Shown here: positions 25,829-34,552 of the stretch, piece after piece
How the letters are laid out: every line of letters begins with the position of its first letter
Position numbering within the stretch: the stretch's first letter is position 1
Source: Gordonia sp. UBA7599
Lineage (GTDB): Bacteria > Actinomycetota > Actinomycetes > Mycobacteriales > Mycobacteriaceae
Length of the DNA: 64,000 nucleotides
Direction: 5' to 3'
Assembly: GCA_002477755.1 (NCBI GenBank)
Contig: DLKD01000036.1
Location: 1 to 64,000, forward strand
Translations under genes and position numbers: made by a program
The notes under the pieces: model-generated
Databases searched by the model: none
What the model was told of the DNA's origin: nothing
Seen by the model: the letters and a program-made list of their open reading frames with translations, nothing else

Positions 25829-26410
25829 TTACGGGGCCGGAGTTGGGGGTGCGGTGAGCCCGGCGATCACAAAGTCGCGCAGCGCCGCAATCGCGTCGGG
25901 GGACAGCGGGGTCGCGCCGGTCCGCCCGAAAGAGGTCAGGATCAGATCGAAAGCCAGCGCCCAGCGCGCCCGGGCGGACTTCTCGTCGACGTTGGGCAGC
26001 GTCGCGCTCCACCTCCGCAGCGAGGTCCAACCCTTGGGACGGCGGGCGTGCGGCGCGTCGGCGATGAGTCGTGCGAGCAGGTGCAGGTGGGTGCGGCCGA
26101 GCGCGTCGGACTGGATTTCGATGAAGGGCGTGAGTATCGCGTCGACGACGTCGGGGACCGGTGACGCAGCGGTGAGGCCGTCGAGCGCGTCGCGCCAGCG
26201 GGGCACGAGCCGCTCGTCGAGGAGCGCGACGACGAGGTCCTCCTTGGTGCCGAAGTGGTAATGGACGGCGGCGACGTTGGCGTGCGCCGCCGCGCAGATC
26301 GCCCGCACCGAGACCGCGTCGAAAGGGGACTGCGCGAACAACTCCTCGGCACACGACAGGAGGCGTTCTCGGGTGGCGGTTTCGACGGTCACCCATCCAG
26401 TACACCTCAT
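25829..26410 (-). CDS. TetR-family transcriptional regulator
   Basis: 193 residues: N-terminal HTH (ATRERLLSCAEELFAQSPFDAVSVRAICAAAHANVAAVHYHFGTKEDLV) followed by a variable ligand domain. It is cotranscribed with the OYE-type gene and divergent from lpdC. ATG 26410 is chosen for the GGTGA box; a GTG at 26419 and an internal GTG at 26392 are alternatives. A 25-bp imperfect palindrome covers its promoter and is a good autoregulatory site. Confidence 0.9.
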   Translation of the reverse strand: MRCTGWVTVETATRERLLSCAEELFAQSPFDAVSVRAICAAAHANVAAVHYHFGTKEDLVVALLDERLVPRWRDALDGLTAASPVPDVVDAILTPFIEIQSDALGRTHLHLLARLIADAPHARRPKGWTSLRRWSATLPNVDEKSARARWALAFDLILTSFGRTGATPLSPDAIAALRDFVIAGLTAPPTPAP

Positions 26411-26412
26411 TT

Positions 26413-26437
26413 CAATCACCGATTCAATTGCTGATTG
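26413..26437. promoter_or_regulatory. Candidate TetR operator
   Basis: An imperfect 25-bp palindrome with arms CAATCAnCnATT and AATnGnTGATTG (10 of 12 positions pair) directly upstream of the TetR start and 67 bp before lpdC. Size and place fit a TetR dimer-pair site. Confidence 0.6.
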
Positions 26438-26503
26438 ATACGGCGATCGGCTGGTCGCCGAGACCCCCTGCGACGGACATGTCCGAGCGCTAGGCTGAGA
26501 GCC

Positions 26504-27889
26504 GTGTCAGAACACTTTGAAACCGTTGTCCTGGGTGCTGGGCCCGGTGGGTATGTGGCCGCAATCCGGTCCGCCCAACTCGGCCGCTCCACCGCCGTCA
26601 TCGAAGAGAAGTGGTGGGGAGGTGTCTGTCTGAACGTCGGGTGCATCCCGTCCAAGGCGCTGCTGCGCAACGCGGAACTGGCGCACATCTTCAAGCACGA
26701 GGCCGCGACGTTCGGGATGAGCGGTGACGTCAGCTTCGACTTCGGATCGGCTTTCGACCGCAGTCGCACGGTGTCCGACGGCATCGTCAAGGGCGTCCAC
26801 TTCCTGATGAAGAAGAACAAGATCACCGAGATCGACGGTTACGGGGTGTTCCGTGACGCAAAGACCATCGTCGTCGGCGACCGGGAGATCACCTTCGACG
26901 ACGTCATCATCGATACCGGCTCCACGGTGAAGCTGCTGCCCGGCGTCGAGCTGTCCGACAACGTCGTCACCTACGAGACGCAGATCCTGACCCGCGACCT
27001 GCCCGACTCGATCGCCATCGTCGGGGCCGGTGCGATCGGCATGGAGTTCGGTTACGTGCTCGCCAACTACGGTGTCGACGTCACCATCATCGAGTTCCTC
27101 GATCGTGTGCTGCCCAACGAGGACGCCGACGTGTCCAAGGAGATCGCCAAGCAGTACAAGAAGCTCGGCGTGAAGCTGTTGACGTCGACCAAGGTGCAGA
27201 CCGTCACCGACAACGGCAGCTCGGTCACTGTCACCTACGCCGATGCCAAAGACCAGCCGGGCGAACTCACCGTCGACCGAGTATTGATGTCCGTCGGGTT
27301 CGCTCCCCGCGTGACCGGCTTCGGCCTGGAGAACACCGGTGTCGCACTCACCGAGCGCGGCGCGATCGCGATCGACGACTACATGCGCACCAACGTGCCG
27401 GGGATCTACGCGATCGGCGACGTCACCGCGAAGCTGCAGCTGGCCCACGTGGCCGAGGCGCAGGGCATCGTCGCCGCTGAGACCATCTCCGGGGCGGAGA
27501 CCATGACGCTCGGTGACTACCGGATGATGCCGCGCGCCACGTTCTGCCAGCCGCAGGTCGCGTCCTTCGGGTTGACCGAGGCGCAGGCCAAGGACGAGGG
27601 CTATGCCGTCAAGGTCACGACGTTCCCGTTCAGTGCCAACGGCAAAGCGCAGGGGCTGGCCGAGACGGCCGGCTTCGTCAAGCTGATCACCGATACCACC
27701 CACGACGAGCTGCTCGGCGCGCACCTCGTCGGCGACAACGTCTCGGAGTTCCTGCCCGAGCTCACGCTCGCCCAGAAGTGGGATCTCACCGCCAAGGAAT
27801 TGGCACGCAACGTGCACACGCATCCGACGATGTCGGAGGCGCTGCAAGAGGTATTCCACGGTGCCATCGGGCACATGATCAACCTGTAG
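26504..27889 (+). CDS. lpdC: Dihydrolipoyl dehydrogenase
   Basis: 461-residue FAD/NAD disulfide oxidoreductase, E3 of 2-oxoacid dehydrogenases and, in mycobacteria, of the peroxynitrite reductase system. FAD motif [10 protein letters not shown], redox-active disulfide in [18 protein letters not shown] motif [10 protein letters not shown], and the C-terminal acid-base [10 protein letters not shown] are all present. The sequence is very close to M. tuberculosis LpdC (Rv0462) as remembered. GTG 26504 gives the normal length; no strong ribosome-binding site is seen, so translation may be leaderless. A perfect palindromic terminator follows. Confidence 0.96.
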   Translation: MSEHFETVVLGAGPGGYVAAIRSAQLGRSTAVIEEKWWGGVCLNVGCIPSKALLRNAELAHIFKHEAATFGMSGDVSFDFGSAFDRSRTVSDGIVKGVHFLMKKNKITEIDGYGVFRDAKTIVVGDREITFDDVIIDTGSTVKLLPGVELSDNVVTYETQILTRDLPDSIAIVGAGAIGMEFGYVLANYGVDVTIIEFLDRVLPNEDADVSKEIAKQYKKLGVKLLTSTKVQTVTDNGSSVTVTYADAKDQPGELTVDRVLMSVGFAPRVTGFGLENTGVALTERGAIAIDDYMRTNVPGIYAIGDVTAKLQLAHVAEAQGIVAAETISGAETMTLGDYRMMPRATFCQPQVASFGLTEAQAKDEGYAVKVTTFPFSANGKAQGLAETAGFVKLITDTTHDELLGAHLVGDNVSEFLPELTLAQKWDLTAKELARNVHTHPTMSEALQEVFHGAIGHMINL

Positions 27890-27920
27890 GCCCAGCGGCC
27901 GTAAACGCGGATTGGACGGG

Positions 27921-27946
27921 GGCTCCCGGCGCATGCGCCGGGAGCC
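27921..27946. terminator. Perfect palindromic bidirectional terminator
   Basis: The 26-bp sequence is a perfect palindrome: arm GGCTCCCGGCGCA against TGCGCCGGGAGCC. It lies between the stops of lpdC and the convergent DUF4873 gene. Confidence 0.85.
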
Positions 27947-27952
27947 ACCCCT

Positions 27953-28324
27953 CTACCCGTCCGTGTCCGACTCGATCTCGGACAGCTCAGTGGCGACGTG
28001 GAACGGCGGGGTGCTCTTACCGATGATTCGGTAGCGGTCCCAGAAGTCGACGTCGCCGACAAAAGCATCGCGGCTGCTGTGCGGTGTGCGGATCACGCAC
28101 GGCAGCCGTTGTAGGTCGCCGACGATGTCGGCGAGTTGGTCGTTGGGCGAGATCCGGCCCGTCCAACGGAAGATCCCGTCGATCGGTTCGCGGTACCCGA
28201 GCATCTCGACGTCCACGTCGATCTCGGTGCCGCGCAGGATGATCGTCGCGGGCCCGCGGTAGTCGGACTCCTCGTGCGGATCGTCGTTGAACGCCGGTCG
28301 CGCGGAGGGTGCCTCCGTGGCCAT
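27953..28324 (-). CDS. DUF4873 domain-containing protein
   Basis: 123-residue soluble protein; the core (about 20-110) with YRGPATIILRGTEIDVDVEML ... DGIFRWTGRI resembles DUF4873, a small domain sometimes fused to monooxygenases in actinobacteria. ATG 28324 is chosen because AAGGAGGTG is placed before it. It is divergent from the AurF-like gene pair, sharing a promoter region that holds two palindromes, so it probably belongs to the same regulon. Function unknown. Confidence 0.75.
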   Translation of the reverse strand: MATEAPSARPAFNDDPHEESDYRGPATIILRGTEIDVDVEMLGYREPIDGIFRWTGRISPNDQLADIVGDLQRLPCVIRTPHSSRDAFVGDVDFWDRYRIIGKSTPPFHVATELSEIESDTDG

Positions 28325-28396
28325 CACCGCACCTCCTTCGCCCATCAGATCCTGCGTTTGCCTGATTCGGCCCGCCTATGAAAACCAGAGTATACG

Positions 28397-28439
28397 GTAC
28401 TCGTAGTACGCGTAACTAATTCTGGTCAATTGACCAGAA
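28397..28439. promoter_or_regulatory. Two palindromic operators before the AurF-like cluster
   Basis: GTACTCGTAGTAC at 28397-28409 is a palindrome with 5-bp arms, and TTCTGGTCAATTGACCAGAA at 28420-28439 is a perfect 20-bp palindrome ending 18 nt before the TTG start at 28458. The first motif recurs (ACTACGAGTAC, 29488-29498) before the second AurF-like gene. Placement between divergent DUF4873 and AurF-like genes fits control by a TetR-type repressor, perhaps the one encoded at 33026-33748. Confidence 0.65.
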
Positions 28440-28457
28440 CGCCTGGAGGGGGTTGCG

Positions 28458-29459
28458 TTGGACGAGAGGGATGAGCGCGACGGATTGCCACGCACCGTCG
28501 AAGGTGGGCCTGCCAAGCACCGCGGCCGCATCGCCGATCGGCAGACGACCGCACAGCGGTTGCTGCTGGCCGCGGCCGAAGAGTCCTACAGCGGGGATCT
28601 CGACGTCGATTGGGACGCCGACGTCGCGCCGAACCTCGCCTGGTTCCCGACCCGACTGTCCTCGATCCACGGCTCGCCGGAGTGGGAGTGCCTAACCCCG
28701 GATCAGCGCATCGAACTCGGCCGCCACGAGTTGGTCAACGTGCTGACCTTCGCGATGCGTGCCGAAGCGGCGATCACCCTGCTGATGTTCCGCAACATCG
28801 GCGAAAGCGCCAACCTCATGAGCGACGTGACGCGATACACGCTCAAGGCGATCCAGGAGGAGACGCGCAACAGTGCCATGTTCTCGCGGCTGGTCAACAA
28901 GACCGGCCTCGCCATCAATCGTCCCCACCGCGAGGCGTGGCTGACTGCCAAGTTCGTGTTGTTCGTGCCGGCCGGAATTTTGACCAGCGGGCTGATCCTG
29001 CTGCTGCAAGAGGCCATCCACAGCTATGCGACGGCGATGGCGGTCGATCCGACGGTGCAGCCGCATGTGCGACAGGCGATGCGGATCCACGAGATGTCCG
29101 ATCACCGACACCTCGAATACTCGCTCAACGAGTTCCGGCTTGCCGTGGGCCGTGCCGGGCGATTGCGCCGCCGTGTCACCGGCGCTGTGCTCGCGCGGGC
29201 GACGGCGGGGCTGTACCCGTTGATCCTCAACGGCGCCATCTACCCGTCGATCGGGATCGACTCCCGCAGCGGTCTGCGGATCGCACACGACGAGCCGCAG
29301 TACAGCCTGCGTGCACGGGCGCTGACCGACTCTTTTGTCAGCCACGCCCGCGAGGCAGGGCTGTTCCGCACGCGGCACGAGAGGGCCATCCTCCGACGCG
29401 GCAAGGTATGGCCTGCGGAGGTGCCCGACACTGTTCCCGCGGGTGGTCGGGATGGTTGA
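28458..29459 (+). CDS. AurF-like diiron protein with altered metal ligands
   Basis: 333 residues, collinear with the active-looking paralogue encoded next to it. Family blocks RQTTAQRLL, GRHELVNVL, EETRNSAMFSRLVNK and RIHEMSDHRHLEY are clear. Relative to the AurF ligand set, His138 is replaced by Asn (EETRN), Glu215 by Asp, and position 184 is Gln with Glu at 185. Glu91, Glu135, His211 and His218 remain. It may be a catalytically impaired partner subunit or have changed metal chemistry. The TTG start at 28458 follows GGAGGGGG; no better start is in frame nearby. Confidence 0.82.
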   Translation: MDERDERDGLPRTVEGGPAKHRGRIADRQTTAQRLLLAAAEESYSGDLDVDWDADVAPNLAWFPTRLSSIHGSPEWECLTPDQRIELGRHELVNVLTFAMRAEAAITLLMFRNIGESANLMSDVTRYTLKAIQEETRNSAMFSRLVNKTGLAINRPHREAWLTAKFVLFVPAGILTSGLILLLQEAIHSYATAMAVDPTVQPHVRQAMRIHEMSDHRHLEYSLNEFRLAVGRAGRLRRRVTGAVLARATAGLYPLILNGAIYPSIGIDSRSGLRIAHDEPQYSLRARALTDSFVSHAREAGLFRTRHERAILRRGKVWPAEVPDTVPAGGRDG

Positions 29460-29487
29460 CACCGACGATCACGCGACCCAAACTGGA

Positions 29488-29498
29488 ACTACGAGTAC
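29488..29498 (+). promoter_or_regulatory. Repeat of the AurF-cluster operator motif
   Basis: ACTACGAGTAC, the reverse complement of most of the palindrome at 28397-28409, lies 28 nt before the second AurF-like start. The surrounding 21 bp match the first site at 15 positions on the same strand. Confidence 0.45.
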
Positions 29499-29525
29499 CG
29501 GTTACTTCCGGGCGGAGGGATCACG

Positions 29526-30536
29526 ATGACCATCGAGCAATCCGATACGCGACCGGGTGGCAACGAACTCGGTGCCTCCACTGTTCAAGTGCGCCGAGTC
29601 GGCGACCGGCAGACGACCGCCCAACGACTCTTGCGCTCGACTGCTGATCGCGCTTACCACCCCGAACTCGACATCGACTGGGACCGGCCGTTGGCCCCCG
29701 ACAAGGGCTGGGTCATGGAGCACCGCCAGTCGCTGTACGGCACGAAGGTCTGGGATGAGCTCACCCCCGAGCAGCGCACCGAGCTCGGCAAGCACGAGGC
29801 GGTATCGGTCCTCAGTTTCGGCCTGTTGGCCGAGGTCGGGCTATCGATGAATCTGATGAGGTCGATACTCGAGAACCACGTGATGGTCGACGACCACTGC
29901 CGGTACGCCCTCGCCGAGGTCGGTGAGGAGACCCGGCACTCCACGATGTTCAGCCGCCTGGTCAACAAGTCCGGTGTCGCGCCGTACACCTACCCGCGCC
30001 CCTTCCTGAAGGCCCTTCGGCTCGTCGGATTCCTCCCCATCGGGCCGTCCAGCTATGCGGGCACACTCCTCATCGAGGAGGTCCTCGACCGGCTGCAGCG
30101 CGAAGGCGCTGCCGATGAGACCGTCCAGCCCCACTTCCGGCAGCTGATGAAGATCCACGTCCTCGAAGAGGCCCGCCACATCACCTATGCGCGCGAGGAG
30201 ATGGTGCGGTCGATGGCCAAGCACGGCAAGGCATACAACGCCGTGCACCGGGGCATCTTCTCCGTCATGGTGCTGAGCGTCATGCCGACGCTGATCAATC
30301 CGAAGGTGTACAAGTCCGTCGGGATCAGCCGCCTGCGCGGGCTCATCGCCAGCCAGGCCAGCCCGGAGTATCGCGACCGCGCGGTGTTCATGACCGAGCC
30401 GCTCCTGCGGTTCTGCTATGAGGCCGGTTTCATCCGCGGTGCGGTGTCCAGCCGGATCATGCGAGCGTCGCGCGCGTTGCCCGACGACATCATCGCCGAG
30501 CTGAAAGGCCAGAAGCCCTCGACGGTGCAGGAGTGA
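29526..30536 (+). CDS. AurF-like diiron oxygenase
   Basis: 336 residues of the p-aminobenzoate N-oxygenase (AurF) family. All expected diiron ligands are visible with AurF-like spacing: Glu91 (GKHEAV), Glu135 and His138 (EETRHSTMF), Glu184 (LLIEEVLD), His211, Glu215 and His218 (KIHVLEEARH). AurF relatives oxidise amines or C-H bonds using O2 and an electron donor, and the reductase encoded immediately downstream, with a 4-nt overlap, would serve as that donor. Substrate unknown; a lipid or amine target is only a guess. Confidence 0.88.
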   Translation: MTIEQSDTRPGGNELGASTVQVRRVGDRQTTAQRLLRSTADRAYHPELDIDWDRPLAPDKGWVMEHRQSLYGTKVWDELTPEQRTELGKHEAVSVLSFGLLAEVGLSMNLMRSILENHVMVDDHCRYALAEVGEETRHSTMFSRLVNKSGVAPYTYPRPFLKALRLVGFLPIGPSSYAGTLLIEEVLDRLQREGAADETVQPHFRQLMKIHVLEEARHITYAREEMVRSMAKHGKAYNAVHRGIFSVMVLSVMPTLINPKVYKSVGISRLRGLIASQASPEYRDRAVFMTEPLLRFCYEAGFIRGAVSSRIMRASRALPDDIIAELKGQKPSTVQE

Positions 30537-31597
30537 CCGGACTCGCCTCCGTCGCCGCCAACACGCACGTCCAGACACTGGAGGTGCTCGAGGTGATCGC
30601 TGAGACCGCCGACGCGGTGTCAGTGGTGCTGGCCGTGCCGGACTCCCTGGTCCACAAATTCCGCTATCTACCCGGCCAGTTCCTGACGGTGCGCGTACCC
30701 GGACCAGACGGGGAGATGTCGTCGGTCGCCCGCTGCTATTCGTTGTCGAGCTCCCCGCACCTCGACGACCAATTGGTCATCACCGTCAAGCGCGTGCCCG
30801 GCGGCTACGCGTCGAACTGGATTTGCGATCACCTGCGCGCCGGTGACCACCTGACGGTGCTCTCCCCGTCGGGGAAGTTCGTCCCCCGATCGCTGCACCA
30901 GGATCTACTGCTGATCGGGGCGGGCAGCGGTGCGACTCCACTGATGTCGATCGTGAAATCGACGCTGATCGGGGGGAGTGGCGCCATCTACTTCCTCTAC
31001 GCCAACCGCAGCTCCGACGACGTGATCTTCGCCGCCGAGCTCGACGAGATCAATACCGAGTTTCCCGACCGTCTCACCGTCCACCACCACCTCGACGACC
31101 GCGACGGGGTGATGACACCCGAGCAGTTGGCCCCGCGGCTACGGTCCTACGGACGGTGCGACGTCTACCTCTGCGGCCCCGACGGGTTCATGACAATGGT
31201 GCGCGGGGCGCTCGCTGAGGCCGGCGTCCCGTCGGCACACATCCACACCGAGATCTTCCAGTCGTTGGCCGGCGATCCGTTCGCCGACATCGTGATCCCG
31301 CCCATCACCGAGAGCCCCGATGACGCCACGGTGCGCGTCGCGCTGGGCGGAACCACCCACACGCTGTCCTGGCCGCGGGAGACCCCGCTGCTTGATGTCC
31401 TGCTGTCGAAAGGGCTCGACGCGCCCTACTCGTGCCGCGAAGGAGCCTGCAGCGCATGCGCGTGCACGGTCCGATCCGGCGATGTGAGGATGCGGCGCAA
31501 CGACACCCTCGTCGACGCCGATCTGGCCGCCGGATTGACGTTGGCATGCCAGGCCGTCCCCGTCTCCGACGACGTCGAGATCGAGTTCGACCAGTAA
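30533..31597 (+). CDS. FAD/NAD/2Fe-2S oxidoreductase (reductase for the diiron oxygenase)
   Basis: 354 residues in the order FAD domain (RCYSLSSSP), NAD domain (GAGSGATPLMS, DVYLCGPDGFM) and C-terminal plant-type ferredoxin (CREGACSACAC, last Cys in LACQAVP). This order is that of KshB/HmpR-type reductases, the reverse of the reductase at 6540. The GTG start overlaps the upstream stop (GTGA), so it is translated with the AurF-like oxygenase and is probably its electron donor. Confidence 0.92.
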   Translation: MTGLASVAANTHVQTLEVLEVIAETADAVSVVLAVPDSLVHKFRYLPGQFLTVRVPGPDGEMSSVARCYSLSSSPHLDDQLVITVKRVPGGYASNWICDHLRAGDHLTVLSPSGKFVPRSLHQDLLLIGAGSGATPLMSIVKSTLIGGSGAIYFLYANRSSDDVIFAAELDEINTEFPDRLTVHHHLDDRDGVMTPEQLAPRLRSYGRCDVYLCGPDGFMTMVRGALAEAGVPSAHIHTEIFQSLAGDPFADIVIPPITESPDDATVRVALGGTTHTLSWPRETPLLDVLLSKGLDAPYSCREGACSACACTVRSGDVRMRRNDTLVDADLAAGLTLACQAVPVSDDVEIEFDQ

Positions 31598-31634
31598 CCG
31601 GCTGGCCTCCTCGGCCGCGGGATACGGTGGGCGC

Positions 31635-33032
31635 GTGGCTTCCAAGCTCCCCCCGACGTCGCGGTTCGCGCGCGGTAGGAAGATGACGGCCGTCGCGGCG
31701 AACCATGTCGTGCGCGACGCGGGCCGTCGGGTGTCGTCGGTGGGCAAGTCGCCGCAGGAGAAGGAGCAGGCACGCGACAAGACGGTGATCCTGCTGGCCA
31801 ATCAGCTGACCAACGTGCTCGGCGGCATGAAGGGCGCCGCGATGAAAGTCGGTCAGATGCTGTCGGTTCTCGACATGCCGTACCTGCCTGACGAGGTGGC
31901 ACCGCAGTTCCAGGAACGGTTGGCCGTCCTGCGCGATCAGGCCCCCGAGGTCGACGCGGCGACGATGAGCGCCGCCGTCGCCCACGAACTCGGTCGGCCG
32001 CTCGACCAGGTGTTTTCCCGGTTCGGGACCGGCGCCGTCGCGTCGGCGTCAATCGGCCAGGTCTACCGCGCCACGCTGCACGACGGGCGCGAGGTCGCGG
32101 TGAAGATCAAGTACCCGGGGATCGACGACGCGGTGCGCGCCGACATCAAGAATCTGGTGGCGTTCCTCAAGTTCTGGCGTCGCAAACTGCCCGCGTTGGG
32201 AAGCAAGGAGCTGATCGCCGAGCTCCGCTCGACCCTGGCCAGCGAGTTGGACTATGTCGCCGAGGCGCGCAACCAGGCGAGTCTGGCAAGCGCGTACGAG
32301 GGGCACCCGTTCATCGTCGTGCCGCGTGTCGTCGAAGGCTTGTCGACCGACCAGATGTTGGTGACGGAGTGGTTCGACGGTGAGCCGTTGGCGTCGGCGA
32401 CGACGCATGCGGCGCACCAGCGTGACCGGATCGGCGAAATCGTCTACCGCTTCTACATCGGCTCCATTTATCGGCTCGGCGAGTTCTCCGGCGACCCCCA
32501 CCCGGGCAACGTGCTACTCGGGTCCGACGGCCGGCTCGGTTTCGTCGACTTCGGCTCCTACAAGCAGATCGACGCCGACGCGCGCGAGTTCGAACTCGCC
32601 GTGTGGCGCGCCGGCGCGGCGCAGAACGGCGACGAGGTGCTGCGGCTGGCGTTGACGCAGGGCGTGTTCGACGGCGATTCGGCGATCTCGGCCGACAAAT
32701 CCCTGCAGTACACGCTGCAGGCCTTCGGTTGGCAGATGGTCGACGACGAGGTGACGATGACTCGCGACCGCGCGAGGGGCGTCATGTCAGTTCTCGACCC
32801 CCGGGGTGAGTCGTTCACCGACATGCGCGAGCAGTCCCTCCCCGCCGAGATCCTCGTGTCGCGCCGAGTCGACATGCTCACTGCCGGGATGCTGGGACAG
32901 CTCGAGGCGACGGCCAACTGGTTCCGCATCGCCGCAGAGTGGGTGTACGACGCGGAGCCGGTCACCGCGCTGGGGCGCGCCGAACAGCAGTGGCGCGAGC
33001 AGCGCCGCGGCTCGGGCGATTCGACTCAGTAG
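31635..33032 (+). CDS. AarF/ABC1/UbiB-type kinase-like protein
   Basis: 465 residues with the ABC1 hallmarks: KxGQ motif AAMKVGQMLS, Ala-rich loop ASASIGQVYRA, VKIKYPG, GDPHPGNVLL and VDFGS. UbiB-like proteins are atypical kinases or ATPases linked to quinone and lipid biology in membranes; no quinone genes are adjacent. It lies 37 nt after the reductase gene and may be part of the same transcript. Its last 7 nt overlap the convergent TetR gene. Confidence 0.9.
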   Translation: MASKLPPTSRFARGRKMTAVAANHVVRDAGRRVSSVGKSPQEKEQARDKTVILLANQLTNVLGGMKGAAMKVGQMLSVLDMPYLPDEVAPQFQERLAVLRDQAPEVDAATMSAAVAHELGRPLDQVFSRFGTGAVASASIGQVYRATLHDGREVAVKIKYPGIDDAVRADIKNLVAFLKFWRRKLPALGSKELIAELRSTLASELDYVAEARNQASLASAYEGHPFIVVPRVVEGLSTDQMLVTEWFDGEPLASATTHAAHQRDRIGEIVYRFYIGSIYRLGEFSGDPHPGNVLLGSDGRLGFVDFGSYKQIDADAREFELAVWRAGAAQNGDEVLRLALTQGVFDGDSAISADKSLQYTLQAFGWQMVDDEVTMTRDRARGVMSVLDPRGESFTDMREQSLPAEILVSRRVDMLTAGMLGQLEATANWFRIAAEWVYDAEPVTALGRAEQQWREQRRGSGDSTQ

Positions 33033-33748
33033 TCCTCGTCGTCCTCGTCGTCGATGACCGCCAGGTGTAGCGGCTGGCTCACGTCGATCTCGACGCCCTC
33101 GTCGAGATTCGCCGTGATGATGCCGATGATCGACCGAGTGACCTGGTTGATGAACAGGTCGCGGTCCATGGCGCCGTCACCGGATGCCTCGCTGCGGATC
33201 CACCAGTCGGCGGCCGAGGCGGTCATCCCGAACACGGAGTACACGACCAGCTCGAATTGGCGGTGGTCGCTGATGAAGTCGGAGAGAAGCTCCTCGGCCA
33301 CCTCGGAAGCACGGTCGACGGCGCCGCGCGCAAGGATCAGCGGATGCTCCGTGTCGCCGGTGGCCGACAGGTACTGGCCGGTCGCCAGGAACTGAACGAC
33401 GTTGGGGTGCTCCTCGATGGTGTCGGCGAGCTCACTGACCAGTCGCCGCACGATCTGCTCGCCGGAATCCTCGTAGATGTTCAGCGTCCCCGACAGGCGG
33501 TCCCACAGCATCTCCACCCAGTGCTCGAGGATGGCCCGGTAGAGGTCGTTCTTGGTGTCGAAGAACCGGTAGAGCTTGGGTTTGCGGACGCCCATCTCGG
33601 CGCAGATGTCGTCGAGTGTGGCCTGTGGTCCGATGGTGTCGATCGTCCGGATGGATGCTTCGACGAACTCCGCGCGGACCTTGATGCGGTGATCGGCCCA
33701 CCGGGTGGTGCGGGCGTCTTCACGCTTGGCAGCTACCGGACTGGGCAC
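33026..33748 (-). CDS. TetR-family transcriptional regulator
   Basis: 240 residues: N-terminal HTH (IDTIGPQATLDDICAEMGVRKPKLYRFFDTKNDLY, about 38-70), ligand domain, and an unusual acidic end DDEDDEDY. It resembles Rv0472c by position and size (from memory). It is convergent with the ABC1 gene with a 7-nt overlap and is a candidate repressor for the palindromes at 28397-28439. Confidence 0.9.
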   Translation of the reverse strand: MPSPVAAKREDARTTRWADHRIKVRAEFVEASIRTIDTIGPQATLDDICAEMGVRKPKLYRFFDTKNDLYRAILEHWVEMLWDRLSGTLNIYEDSGEQIVRRLVSELADTIEEHPNVVQFLATGQYLSATGDTEHPLILARGAVDRASEVAEELLSDFISDHRQFELVVYSVFGMTASAADWWIRSEASGDGAMDRDLFINQVTRSIIGIITANLDEGVEIDVSQPLHLAVIDDEDDEDY

Positions 33749-33818
33749 GGATCAACGATACGCGATCCATCCACCGGAACGTTGCCGTCCGAGACGCAGC
33801 GGTTGGGCGATCGGGAGG

Positions 33819-34460
33819 TCAGGCGCGCTGCGCCGGAGCGAGTCGGACCAGGATGACGCAGCTGGCGCCGCCGAAATCCGACAACACGCTGGTGGTGAAC
33901 CCGGCCGGGGCGGGATGGGTGACGGCGAGAACCTGGTCCAGGACGCCCTCGATGATGCTGTACGACACGGTCGGATCGGTGCGTGTCACATCGTGCAGCG
34001 TGCAGGAGCAGATGGAGATGTTGAGGACATCGGCGACCATGGATGTCGACTGCACTTCAAAGCCGAGCTTGGTCAACGTCGATTCGATGACCTCGACCGG
34101 GTCGGCGGCTTCGGAGTCCTGATAGTCGTCGAGGGTCGGCGCGGCCCATCGTCGGCCGATCTCGACGGCGGCGGCCCGGCGCGACTCCTCGTCGTCGCCG
34201 AGGCTTTCCACAAGCAGGCCGATGAGGCGTAGTTCGGGTTTGGGGATCGAGGTCGAGTAGCCCGTGCGCGGTCGGCCCACCGAGGTGCTGGGCAGCGGCA
34301 CCGCCACGACCAACCCGTCGTTGATGAGTTTGTTGAGATGGAATCGCGCTGTGCTCACGTGCAGGTCGAGGACTTCGGCGACGTGCGACGCATCGACCGG
34401 TCCATCGGCCGCCTCGATGGTCACCAGTACGTGGTCGCGCTGGCGGGCACGGCTGCTCAT
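33819..34460 (-). CDS. Winged-helix regulator, SufR-like
   Basis: 213 residues. An N-terminal winged HTH (VEVLDLHVSTARFHLNKLINDGLV-type; visible as ASHVAEVLDLHVSTARFHLNKL) is followed by a C-terminal sensor domain with clustered cysteines: ISICSCTLH and, later, GGASCVILV. This resembles SufR-type FeS or metal-sensing repressors. ATG 34460 has AAGGA upstream; an ATG at 34499 is the alternative. It lies downstream of nothing obvious in the Suf pathway, and is next to an ABC transporter pair it may control. Confidence 0.75.
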   Translation of the reverse strand: MSSRARQRDHVLVTIEAADGPVDASHVAEVLDLHVSTARFHLNKLINDGLVVAVPLPSTSVGRPRTGYSTSIPKPELRLIGLLVESLGDDEESRRAAAVEIGRRWAAPTLDDYQDSEAADPVEVIESTLTKLGFEVQSTSMVADVLNISICSCTLHDVTRTDPTVSYSIIEGVLDQVLAVTHPAPAGFTTSVLSDFGGASCVILVRLAPAQRA

Positions 34461-34552
34461 CGCGGATCCTTCCCTCGTGTGTCTGGCTGCTTCTGGCATC
34501 TCTGACACGCCAGGATAGTCGGTTTTCCGCGTGTGATCGGTGACCGTGCCTT

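Noticed and set aside
26507-27934. 475-codon minus-strand frame opposite lpdC
   Set aside because: Antisense shadow of a highly conserved gene; no motif or ribosome-binding site.
28610-29647. 345-codon plus-strand frame overlapping the first AurF-like gene
   Set aside because: Frame-shifted shadow of the AurF-like gene, Arg/Pro-rich with no motif.
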